Source: CAZTPJ01 sp964614515
Lineage (GTDB): Bacteria > Planctomycetota > Phycisphaerae > Phycisphaerales > UBA1924
Assembly: GCA_964614515.1 (NCBI GenBank)
Contig: CAZTPJ010000033.1
Location: forward strand, 1 to 37,608
DNA: 37,608 nt
Direction of reading: 5' to 3'
The translations under genes were made by a program, and so were the position numbers. A model generated the notes under the pieces. It was not told the DNA's origin. It did no database searches and saw only the letters and a list, made by a program, of their open reading frames with translations. This document shows, piece after piece, positions 1-6,975 of the stretch (its first letter is position 1; each line of letters opens with the position of its first letter).

Positions 1-706
1 CCACGTTGAGCGTCATGTCATTTTTCACGCGATCGTTCGCGCCGATGTTCACGCGGACCAGCATCTGGCCCGTCGAAGGATCGCGCATCACCTCAAGCAC
101 CCGGCCCTGGATCAACGGCCCGGCCACGCCATCGCCCGCGCCCGGCGCCGCCGTCACGACCTCGCGGTCCAACTGCTGCTGCGCCAGGAGTTCACGCACG
201 GCGCGAAGGTCCTGGTTCATCACCTCCAACTGGCCCGTCAGTTCGCTGTTGCGATCCTCGAGCTCAATCTGCCGACGACGGAACGCCAGTTCCTGCTGAC
301 GAAGCGCCGTGACCTCATCACGTTGCACGCCGACAAGGTCCGTCAGCGAACTGACCGTCTCGCGGAACTGACCCATCTGCTGCTGCATCGTGTCACGCGC
401 GACCTCGGCCGCACGCGCACGAGTCTCGAGCGTCACGTTCGCCTGCCGAAGCTCCGCGTTCTGACGCTGGAGTTCATTGACGGTCTGCGACACGGCCGCG
501 AGCCGCTCCTGCGACTCCTGCTCTCGCGCCGCGGCCTCGGCGATCTGCGCCTGCGCCCGATCTTCGATCGCACGGCGAAGCGTCGCCTCATCCCGATACG
601 CCGTCGTGATCCGGTCCGCGTTGAACGAGAAAGCCATCGTCAGCGCCGCCAAAAGCACGCTCAACAACGCAGCCAGAACGATCAGAATCTTGGTGACAAC
701 GTGCAC
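1..706 (-). CDS. Membrane-anchored coiled-coil protein, 3' end cut by window edge
   Basis: About 235 residues are visible from a GTG start at 706, with an AGGAG ribosome site 6 bases upstream; the C-terminus lies outside the window. Residues 4-28 form one hydrophobic N-terminal segment (start MHVVTKILIVLAALLSV), an uncleaved anchor or a signal peptide. Residues about 35-175 are rich in Q, E, R and A with heptad-like spacing and read as a long coiled coil. The visible C-terminal part (GRVLEVMRDPSTGQMLVRVN followed by an IGAND motif) looks like the small beta domain found after coiled coils in MreC-like envelope proteins. Role inferred: periplasmic structural or scaffold protein. It lies 222 bases downstream of the HEAT-repeat lipoprotein gene on the same strand, so the two may be cotranscribed. 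I do not recognise a specific family, and an MreC relationship is only structural analogy. Confidence 0.75.
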   Translation of the reverse strand, partial: MHVVTKILIVLAALLSVLLAALTMAFSFNADRITTAYRDEATLRRAIEDRAQAQIAEAAAREQESQERLAAVSQTVNELQRQNAELRQANVTLETRARAAEVARDTMQQQMGQFRETVSSLTDLVGVQRDEVTALRQQELAFRRRQIELEDRNSELTGQLEVMNQDLRAVRELLAQQQLDREVVTAAPGAGDGVAGPLIQGRVLEVMRDPSTGQMLVRVNIGANDRVKNDMTLNV

Positions 707-928
707 GATTTGCTCCTGCTACATCACTTTGCCGCGGCCACAACCGCCTCAAGCGCCGCACCCCCGTCAAGTCCGACCCACGGACCCGACGACGCCAATC
801 CACAACCACCTCGGCTACGACGGCCTCGCCAAGGGCGGGCAGTATACCCGCTCCACAGCCCCGTCGTCGCCGAGTCGCGTCAATACGCAACCCCATTGTC
901 TTACACGACCCGACCCCTTGCTGTCAAC

Positions 929-2011
929 TCACCAGTCCCGGACGCCTCTCGCCAAGCCAGACTCGGATCGGTCCAGCACCCGCAGGATTCCCGCGGCGGC
1001 CGACACTTGCACAACACCAGCGGAATCCCCCAGCATCCGCTCCAGGTCCGCGAGATGCTCAACGCCTCCCGCGTGGCCGAACACATGCGCCGCCTGCGCA
1101 CGCACGAACCCGTCGGCATTCCCGGCATACTCGCGTGCGATGAACACACCTTCGGGCCTGCCAAGTTTTGCCAGCGCTTCAGCCACGGCAAGCCGGATTT
1201 CCGCCGGATACGGCTGGCCCTCCTCGTTGCGAAAGGCCGTCAGAAAAATCAACTGATCCACCGACGCGCGATCCCCCAACTCGCCCAGGATCTGCACCGC
1301 CAGGGCCATCGCCTCCAGTTCTTCAGGGCGTGACGGGAACAGCGCCGCCCGCACGGCCGTGATCTGCGAATCGTCGCCGAGTTTCACCATCGCCTCGGCG
1401 ACCTGCAATTGAAAGAGCCTCAACTCCGCCACACCAGCCCGCGGCACGGACGCCTTGGCCCCCGCCCGAAGCAGCCGAAGTCCCGACGGATTGCCCATTT
1501 CGCCCAGCACAAACGCGGCCTGCGACCGCACAAGCATCGAACTGTCGCGCAGAAGCATCGTCGCCAGCGGCGTCGGATCCACTTCCGCGCCAAGCCGCCG
1601 CAGCGACAGAATCGCCGAGGCTCGCACTTGCGGCGAGGGATCATCCAGCAACCGCCGAATGTCCGGAACCAGGGCATTCGCGCCAAGCCGCCCGGCCATC
1701 ACCGCCGCCACGCTCCGAACGCCCGGATTCGCATCCGCCAGACCGCCCGCCAAGAGCGGCTCAAGGCGACTCGGCGCAAGTCCCAAACCCTCAAGCGCAT
1801 TCGCCCGAAGCATGGGATCACTTGCCACGGCAGCCGCTTCAAGCCGCGCGATGGCCGTCTCACGAAGTGACGCCCGCACGATCGGGTCGCGAAATTTGGC
1901 CCCTGCGCCCGAAGGAACGGTTGTGCCGCCGCCGTTGGTTGCACATCCGCCCAGGCCTGCGATTACCACACCCGCCAGAAGTCCCCCGATGACGCGACGT
2001 GCGATGCTCAT
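929..2011 (-). CDS. HEAT-repeat lipoprotein
   Basis: About 360 residues. The ATG at 2011 is preferred over an upstream TTG at 2017 because GAGG sits 7 bases before it. The N-terminus is a lipoprotein signal: a basic start, a hydrophobic stretch, then a lipobox LGGC with the modified cysteine near residue 24. From about residue 45 to the end there are repeated helical pairs of about 30 residues with the HEAT/PBS-lyase pattern (for example DDPSPQVRASAILSLRRLGA and SMLVRSQAAFVLGEMG). Such solenoids bind other proteins, so this is probably a lipid-anchored periplasmic scaffold. The gene lies between lnt, whose product acylates lipoproteins, and the coiled-coil protein. Its partner cannot be read from sequence. 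Confidence 0.85.
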   Translation of the reverse strand: MSIARRVIGGLLAGVVIAGLGGCATNGGGTTVPSGAGAKFRDPIVRASLRETAIARLEAAAVASDPMLRANALEGLGLAPSRLEPLLAGGLADANPGVRSVAAVMAGRLGANALVPDIRRLLDDPSPQVRASAILSLRRLGAEVDPTPLATMLLRDSSMLVRSQAAFVLGEMGNPSGLRLLRAGAKASVPRAGVAELRLFQLQVAEAMVKLGDDSQITAVRAALFPSRPEELEAMALAVQILGELGDRASVDQLIFLTAFRNEEGQPYPAEIRLAVAEALAKLGRPEGVFIAREYAGNADGFVRAQAAHVFGHAGGVEHLADLERMLGDSAGVVQVSAAAGILRVLDRSESGLARGVRDW

Positions 2012-2090
2012 GCTCAATCCTCACTTCCATCGTTCGAATCTGGATTCAAGACGGGTCGATCCTGCCACTACGTCCGCCTGCGATACTGGT

Positions 2091-4049
2091 TCATCGTGCC
2101 CTTCGGCTTGCCGACACCAGCGCAAGCGCCACGCCGGTCAACCACAGCGCAAGACTCCCCTGTCCGACGACATCACCGATGTGGACGTACAGGGTTGTCC
2201 GGCTCCCCGGACGTATGTCCGCTGACATGTATCCCGCCCGCCGTGGGTCGAGTGACGCCGTGCCGCCGCCTTCGCTGCGCACGCGACCTCGATCGTCGAT
2301 GACGGCCGAGACGCCGGTGTTGGCGGCGCGGACCATCGGCGTGGCGAGTTCCGCGCATCGCCACCTCGCGGCGAGAAGATGCTGTTGCCGTCCCCAGTCG
2401 GCAAAGCCGAACCAGCCGTCGTTGGTCACGTTGACCATGACGTCCGCGCGGCGCATCCTCCCATCAAAAACCAGGCGTCGGCAGACGCGGGACATCGTCG
2501 CCTCGAAACAGATCGGCGTGACCACGCGAACAGATCCCCCCCCCTCACCGCCGTCCAACGCCGACAGGCGCACCTCAAACACCCGACGATCCCGACCCGC
2601 CGACAGGTCAAACGACATCCCACGCGCACCGATCACCAGAAACTGCCGCTCGAGCCACGGCCACATCGAAATGTACGGGATCACCTCGCCCCACGGCGTC
2701 AGGTGCAGTTTGTCGTAGCGCCGCGGATCAACCGCGCCGCCATCAACGAGGAACACGCTGTTGAATCGCGTGTCGTACTGCTCGACGAATCCCCCCCCCT
2801 CTTCGATGAACGTGAGATTCTGTGTCGCGACGGCCCCCACCAGCATCGGCACGCTGACATCCGCCTGCAACTGTTCGAGCGCCTCGGCGAAACTCCACGC
2901 GGGCACATGCTGCGACTCGCCATTGGGCACATCGACGACCCACACCATGCCCGCCGCGCGCTGAGCCTCGACCGACTCGCGATTCAGCGGCCCGCCGGGA
3001 AACACCGTCTCGGGCCAGACGATCAACTCCGCCCCACCCTCGGCCGTGCGCAGCGTGAGTTCCATGAGTTCAACCCATGATTCGAGACGTGTGCGTCCAT
3101 CCCAGAGAATTCGGCGATCCATCGAGATGTTCGGCTGCACGATTCCGACGCGCACGACTCGCTGGCCGGGTTCATTCCCCCCCCCTCGCACAAGCGCCGC
3201 CATGAGAACGACCGCGACCATCGCCGTGGCCCCCCCGCACCACATCAGGCGGCTTCGGCCGGCCGATGGTCCGGCAGCCGCGACGCGAAGTCGCCACGCG
3301 ATCGCGCCATCCGCGGCCGCCCCGGCGATCAGCGCCACGAGCAGCGACACGCCATATGCCCCCCCCCATGAGGCCGCGCGCCACACACCGGGCGCATCGA
3401 TCAGCGGCTGGCCCGCCAGATACCACGGATACCCCGTCCACACCACCGCGCCGCGCAGATACTCAACCCCCACCCAACACACCGCCACAATTACCGAGAG
3501 CGGCCAGCGCGGCAACGCCCTCACCACCCGCGCACAACTCCACACGAACAGCGCCGGATAGATCGCCATCAGCACGATCAGAAACGGATACCCCACGGCC
3601 GACACATCAATCACCCACGCATGCTCGATCGCCCACATCGGCGCTGACCCCGCCGCCGCCGCCACGCCCGCCCACACCGGGCGTAGGCCCGCCGTGCCAT
3701 CGAAGTCGCCTCGACTTCGATGCTCCTGACCTTCCGTGCCACCGAAGTCGCCTCGACTTCGATGCTCCCGTCCTCCCGTGCCATCGAAGTCGCCTCGACT
3801 TCGATGCTCCTGACCTCCCGTGCCATCGAAGTCGCTTCGACTTCGATGCTCCCGTCGTCCGACGCGCACCGCAGCCCACACCAACGGCCACGGCGCCACC
3901 ACCGCAAACCCCCACAACCCAAACGGCGGGAACGCCAGCGCGGTCAGTGTGCCGTACAACAACCCCGCCGCCGCGAATGGCAACACGGGCCGAAGCGCCA
4001 CGCGCATCCGGCGCCCACGCGGAACTCGCTGCCCGTCGCTTGACGACAC
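2091..4049 (-). CDS. lnt: Apolipoprotein N-acyltransferase with an in-frame 14-residue tandem repeat insertion
   Basis: 652 residues. Lnt transfers a third acyl chain to the N-terminal cysteine of lipoproteins in the inner membrane. The N-terminal half has several membrane segments and the C-terminal part is a nitrilase-like domain. The catalytic triad is visible: Glu near residue 347 (WPETVFPGG), Lys near 447 (YDKLHLTPWGE) and Cys near 514 (TPICFEATM). The GTG start is supported by GGGAG 6 bases upstream. The protein is longer than the usual 500-550 residues, partly because residues about 67-122 are four copies of a 14-residue unit (EHRSRGDFDGTGGQ) placed between early membrane segments; this corresponds to the 42-bp DNA repeat at 3694-3861. 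The gene also carries four C9 tracts (G9 on the coding strand). Confidence 0.95.
   Translation of the reverse strand: MSSSDGQRVPRGRRMRVALRPVLPFAAAGLLYGTLTALAFPPFGLWGFAVVAPWPLVWAAVRVGRREHRSRSDFDGTGGQEHRSRGDFDGTGGREHRSRGDFGGTEGQEHRSRGDFDGTAGLRPVWAGVAAAAGSAPMWAIEHAWVIDVSAVGYPFLIVLMAIYPALFVWSCARVVRALPRWPLSVIVAVCWVGVEYLRGAVVWTGYPWYLAGQPLIDAPGVWRAASWGGAYGVSLLVALIAGAAADGAIAWRLRVAAAGPSAGRSRLMWCGGATAMVAVVLMAALVRGGGNEPGQRVVRVGIVQPNISMDRRILWDGRTRLESWVELMELTLRTAEGGAELIVWPETVFPGGPLNRESVEAQRAAGMVWVVDVPNGESQHVPAWSFAEALEQLQADVSVPMLVGAVATQNLTFIEEGGGFVEQYDTRFNSVFLVDGGAVDPRRYDKLHLTPWGEVIPYISMWPWLERQFLVIGARGMSFDLSAGRDRRVFEVRLSALDGGEGGGSVRVVTPICFEATMSRVCRRLVFDGRMRRADVMVNVTNDGWFGFADWGRQQHLLAARWRCAELATPMVRAANTGVSAVIDDRGRVRSEGGGTASLDPRRAGYMSADIRPGSRTTLYVHIGDVVGQGSLALWLTGVALALVSASRRAR
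3694..3861. repeat. Four tandem 42-bp units, each with a hairpin core, inside lnt
   Basis: Four direct repeats with a 42-base period; the conserved block cgaagtcgcctcgacttcga starts at 3701, 3743, 3785 and 3827 (the last copy has one c-to-t change). Each core is an inverted repeat: cgaagtcg, loop cct or ctt, cgacttcg. In copies 1, 3 and 4 the arms extend to 11 bp with flanking cat and atg. The period is a multiple of three, so each unit adds 14 residues to Lnt without a frameshift. Spacers alternate between two variants (ctgacc and ccgtcc types). Confidence 0.9.
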
Positions 4050-4144
4050 AGATCACTCCCATCGCGCGAAGGTTCGCGACATCAGGGCCATCAATCCAGG
4101 TCCAATGCTATCGAGTGCGCGGGTGGTTGGATCGCCTGGGTGGC

Positions 4145-4163
4145 CGGATCGCTCCGCGATCCG
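4145..4163 (-). repeat. Small hairpin repeat, variant stem
   Basis: On the minus strand this reads as an 8-bp stem (cggatcgc/gcgatccg) closed by a GGA loop and followed by ggccaccc. The loop and the trailing sequence match the two copies at 4256-4305 on the other strand, while the stem bases differ in a paired way. That makes it a likely member of the same dispersed hairpin family. Confidence 0.55.
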
Positions 4164-4255
4164 TTCGTGTCGCGGGCTGCGCTTGAACAGATGATCGGTC
4201 GTGTTATAGCGAACGAGAAGGACGCTCGCTTGGGCTTCGTACACTGATCCAGACA

Positions 4256-4274
4256 CCGCTCGCGGAGCGAGCGG
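4256..4274 (+). repeat. Small hairpin repeat, copy 1
   Basis: Perfect inverted repeat ccgctcgc-gga-gcgagcgg followed by gccaccc. An identical copy starts 31 bases downstream. Both lie just beyond the accD stop codon (accD is on the minus strand), so they could also act as transcription-terminating or mRNA-stabilising hairpins, although no T-tract follows. Confidence 0.7.
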
Positions 4275-4286
4275 GCCACCCGGCTA

Positions 4287-4305
4287 CCGCTCGCGGAGCG
4301 AGCGG
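4287..4305 (+). repeat. Small hairpin repeat, copy 2
   Basis: Identical 19-base inverted repeat (ccgctcgc-gga-gcgagcgg), followed by gccaacc. It sits 6 bases from the accD stop codon. Confidence 0.7.
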
Positions 4306-4311
4306 GCCAAC

Positions 4312-5166
4312 CTACCGCCCCGCGTAGTCGATGACTCGCGCGATCTCGGTTCGCAGGTTCTTTCTCGACACGACGCGATCGACCAGGCCAGATTGCAGCA
4401 GGAACTCGGAGCGTTGGAACCCTTCGGGCAGTTCCTGGCGGATGGTCTGTTGGATGACGCGCGGGCCGGCAAAGCCGATCAGCGCTTTGGGTTCGGCGAG
4501 GATCACGTCACCGAGCATCGCAAACGAGGCGGTGACGCCGCCCGTCGTCGGGTCGGTCAGAACACTGATGAACACGCCTCCCGCGTCATCGAGCCTGGCC
4601 AGTGCGGCCGAGGTCTTGGCCATTTGCATCAGCGACAGCCCGCTCTCCTGCATGCGGGCGCCGCCGGAGCAACTGACGATGACCAGCGGGAGATTTCGTT
4701 CGATGGCCGTCTCAATCGCCCGCGTGATCGTCTCGCCCACGACGCTGCCCATCGACCCCATCATGAACGTGAGGTCGAGGCAGCAAAGCATCGCGGGACG
4801 GCCCTTGATAAAGCCCGTTCCGGCCTGGATCGCTTCGACGTGTCCGGTCTTGACCTGTTCCGCGAGCACGCGCTCTTCATACGACTTCAGGTCGCGGAAG
4901 CGCAGCGGGTCGGCCGGGAGGAGGTTTGTGAACATCGGCTCGAACGAGCCAGGATCGGTCAGTTGTGTGACGCGTTCGGCCGCGCCAATGCGGAAGTGGT
5001 GCTCGCACTCCGGGCAGACGTGGAGGTTGGCCTCCATCTGCTTGCGATAGATCATCTGCCCACAANNNNNNNNNNAACTCGGACACCGCAGCCACAGCCC
5101 CTCGGGGATGAGTCCCCGACGCGCCGGGCGGACTTCCGTCCACGTCCGAATGGCGACCTGCGTCAT
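4312..5166 (-). CDS. accD: Acetyl-CoA carboxylase carboxyltransferase subunit beta (contains assembly gap)
   Basis: AccD forms the carboxyltransferase with AccA and makes malonyl-CoA for fatty acid synthesis in the cytoplasm. The start is ATG at 5166, with AAGGGG just upstream; an in-frame GTG at 5190 is less likely. The N-terminal zinc ribbon is recognisable: the first pair of cysteines lies around the N run and the second pair is CPEC. The crotonase-like core follows, with the motifs GGARMQESGLSLMQMAKTSA and DPTTGGVTASFAMLGDVI. The family normally has CPSCG without interruption, whereas here ten N plus two flanking bases add four undefined codons. Removing them restores the motif in frame, so the gene is probably intact. 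It follows the phosphatase-like gene with a 35-base gap, probably in one operon. Confidence 0.95.
   Translation of the reverse strand: MTQVAIRTWTEVRPARRGLIPEGLWLRCPSXXXXCGQMIYRKQMEANLHVCPECEHHFRIGAAERVTQLTDPGSFEPMFTNLLPADPLRFRDLKSYEERVLAEQVKTGHVEAIQAGTGFIKGRPAMLCCLDLTFMMGSMGSVVGETITRAIETAIERNLPLVIVSCSGGARMQESGLSLMQMAKTSAALARLDDAGGVFISVLTDPTTGGVTASFAMLGDVILAEPKALIGFAGPRVIQQTIRQELPEGFQRSEFLLQSGLVDRVVSRKNLRTEIARVIDYAGR
5066..5075. other. Run of 10 N (assembly gap) inside accD
   Basis: Ten undetermined bases. The coding strand reads ccgagtt before the gap and ttgtgggcag after it. Overlapping the shared tt gives ccgagttgtgggcag, which encodes the conserved PSCGQ of the AccD zinc ribbon. The gap is therefore probably a scaffolding join of ends that truly overlap, with no missing sequence. 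Confidence 0.9.
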
Positions 5167-5201
5167 TGAATCCCCTTCGATCGGAGGCACCGTCGGGTGG
5201 C

Positions 5202-5819
5202 CTACGCGCTCACCCGGCTCCCCTCGCGCCTCTCTTCCAACAACGTTCTTGGCACTTCACGTCGCTCCGTTACACTGGCCGATTCAACCATCGGCCACAG
5301 CCCCGTCAGCGCCACTCCATCCAGCCAGCATAGGACCAATCCGCGGGCGATTGGTTTCAGGACCACAATCACCACCCGTCCATTATCGGCCGAACGCTCC
5401 ACCGCTCGTGCAAATGCTCCGATAATGCGGTCCGCCGCCTCGGCGACGCCCTCGCCTCCGGGCACCACAACACTCCCCGGGTCTTCTTTCCACTGCCGAT
5501 AGGCCGTGGGGAATTTGTCTTCCAGTTCCGTCGGCAACAGGCCTTCCCAGAGGCCGACATCGACTTCGTGCAGGCTCTCGACCGCGCGAGATTTGACGCC
5601 GCATTGCTTCGCCAGCAGGCGTCCCGTTTCTCGGCTGGCTTCGTCTGGCCCGGTAATAACAGCCGCCACATGCTTCAAATCGGCAATCGCGCCGTTGACT
5701 TCCGCTTTCGCCTCGGGGCATACGGGCAAGTCACAGGCCCCGCCGAGCCTGCCGGCGAGATCCCAGGTGGTCGATCCCGCACGCACGAGCAGCACGGGAA
5801 TTGTCGTTGATTTGGCCAT
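5202..5819 (-). CDS. Histidine-phosphatase-fold protein lacking catalytic histidines (probable pseudoenzyme)
   Basis: About 205 residues from the ATG at 5819 (MAKSTTIPVLLVRAGSTTWD). The layout is that of the phosphoglycerate mutase/histidine phosphatase superfamily: an N-terminal LLVRxG motif, the central acidic block LHEVDVGLWEGL, PGGEGVAEAADRI, and a C-terminal strand VVIVVLKPIARGLV. In active members the first motif is RHG, with the phosphorylated histidine, and the last strand ends in SHG. Here these are RAG and LKP, so both catalytic histidines are gone while the fold signature remains. It is probably a binding or regulatory protein. It sits between rpe and accD on the same strand. A longer frame reaching 5900 exists, but the extension does not match the family. 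Confidence 0.8.
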   Translation of the reverse strand: MAKSTTIPVLLVRAGSTTWDLAGRLGGACDLPVCPEAKAEVNGAIADLKHVAAVITGPDEASRETGRLLAKQCGVKSRAVESLHEVDVGLWEGLLPTELEDKFPTAYRQWKEDPGSVVVPGGEGVAEAADRIIGAFARAVERSADNGRVVIVVLKPIARGLVLCWLDGVALTGLWPMVESASVTERREVPRTLLEERREGSRVSA

Positions 5820-6001
5820 ACGTTTCGCGGTCTCCGCCCGGCGAGGTTCTTGCTCGCCGAGGCGACCTGCACGGTCAACGGCTTGGAGTATATGCCGCAC
5901 CGGCGGCCAGCGCAGATCGGCTAAGGACCCGCGCCCTCCGATCGGGGCTTACGCCTCATCCGTCGTCCATCCATTCGCACGAATCCGCCTCTCGGATCAT
6001 T

Positions 6002-6703
6002 TCAGGTGCTTTCACCAGACTTGTTTCCGCGAAGCCGGTGGATCACATCGGCTCGATTCGCAGGCGGCTGACCGAACACGGCCGAGGCTGCGACGACCAC
6101 GTCGCACCCGGCTTCAACTGCCCCCCCGGCCGTGATGGGTGAGAGGCCGCCGTCCATTTCGAGGCGTTGATCGTTTCGCAGACGCGACGTGATCGCTCGC
6201 ACCTTGGTCAACACCTCCGAAATGAACGACTGTCCGCTGAAGCCCGGATTCACCGACATCACCAGCACGAGATCGACATCCTCAATGACGGGCAGGACGA
6301 TCTGCGCGGGCGTCGGCGGATTGATCGCGACCCCGGCCGTGACGCCGAGATCGCGTATCCGCTTGGCCAACGCCCGCGCGGCCTCGACGCTGACGACCTC
6401 CATGTGGAATGTGATGTGGTTCGCGCCGGCTTTGATGAACGGCTCGATGAACTTCTCCGGCTCCTCCACCATCAGATGCACATCGAGAAAGGCATCCGGC
6501 ATCGCCCGCCGCAGCCAGCGGCACATGTCCGGACCCATCGTCAGGTTCGGCACGAAATGGCCGTCCATCACATCGACGTGCAGCAGATCCGCCCCAGCCT
6601 CAAGTACCTGCCGACAGTCTTCGCCCATTCGTGCGAAATCCGCGGACAGGATCGATGCGGCCACCAGCGGCAGCCGAGGCGGATTGCGAAACAGATCCCT
6701 CAT
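6002..6703 (-). CDS. rpe: Ribulose-phosphate 3-epimerase
   Basis: About 233 residues from the ATG at 6703. It interconverts ribulose 5-phosphate and xylulose 5-phosphate in the pentose phosphate pathway. TIM-barrel motifs appear in order: ASILSADFARMGED, the metal-binding block HVDVMDGHFVPNLTMGP, DVHLMVEEPEKFIEPF, the VMSVNPGFSGQSF loop, and the phosphate-binding end MDGGLSPITAGG...AASAVFG. Length is normal for the family. The frame continues upstream to 6880, but that part is Arg-rich and unlike the family. It is probably the first gene of the minus-strand operon toward accD and is divergent from the uridylyltransferase gene. Together with the transaldolase at 8635 it suggests a local sugar-phosphate theme. 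Confidence 0.95.
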   Translation of the reverse strand: MRDLFRNPPRLPLVAASILSADFARMGEDCRQVLEAGADLLHVDVMDGHFVPNLTMGPDMCRWLRRAMPDAFLDVHLMVEEPEKFIEPFIKAGANHITFHMEVVSVEAARALAKRIRDLGVTAGVAINPPTPAQIVLPVIEDVDLVLVMSVNPGFSGQSFISEVLTKVRAITSRLRNDQRLEMDGGLSPITAGGAVEAGCDVVVAASAVFGQPPANRADVIHRLRGNKSGEST

Positions 6704-6788
6704 CGCGCGAGTGTAGCCCCAAAGAGCCGATTGCGCGAGCCATCGAATTCTTCCTTCGAGCAGCCGCAAAGTCCATTGGATCCGGTGG

Positions 6789-6807
6789 GGCGGGCGTCTC
6801 GCCCGCC
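6789..6807. repeat. 8-3-8 hairpin in the rpe/uridylyltransferase intergenic region
   Basis: Perfect inverted repeat ggcgggcg-tct-cgcccgcc with a 3-base loop, in the 272-base divergent region between rpe and the uridylyltransferase. It has the same 8-3-8 geometry as the hairpins near 4145-4305 but a different stem and loop. It may be a dispersed element or a regulatory hairpin; no promoter could be assigned with confidence here. Confidence 0.55.
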
Positions 6808-6975
6808 TCCCTTGCGTACCCGACGCGCGACGATTTATCCCAGCTGCGTTCCCTCCAACACGCGCAACGCCGAGCGCCACGGCGACGCTCGATTCGATCG
6901 CTCGCGCGACCGGCTCCTATTCGCATTCGATTTGCCCCGCGCGCGGCAATACGCTTGCACACGAGGACCGCACGC

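Noticed and set aside
323..1333. Long open frame on the plus strand (336 codons).
   Set aside because: It runs antisense across the coiled-coil gene and the HEAT-repeat gene; its product is Arg/His/Pro-rich without any family pattern.
3694..3861. The regular repeats looked at first like a CRISPR array.
   Set aside because: The 42-bp units are contiguous with near-identical spacers, are in frame within lnt, and no cas genes are present.
5901..6001. Possible small gene between the phosphatase-like gene and rpe.
   Set aside because: No frame with a ribosome site and plausible protein composition was found in the short gap.
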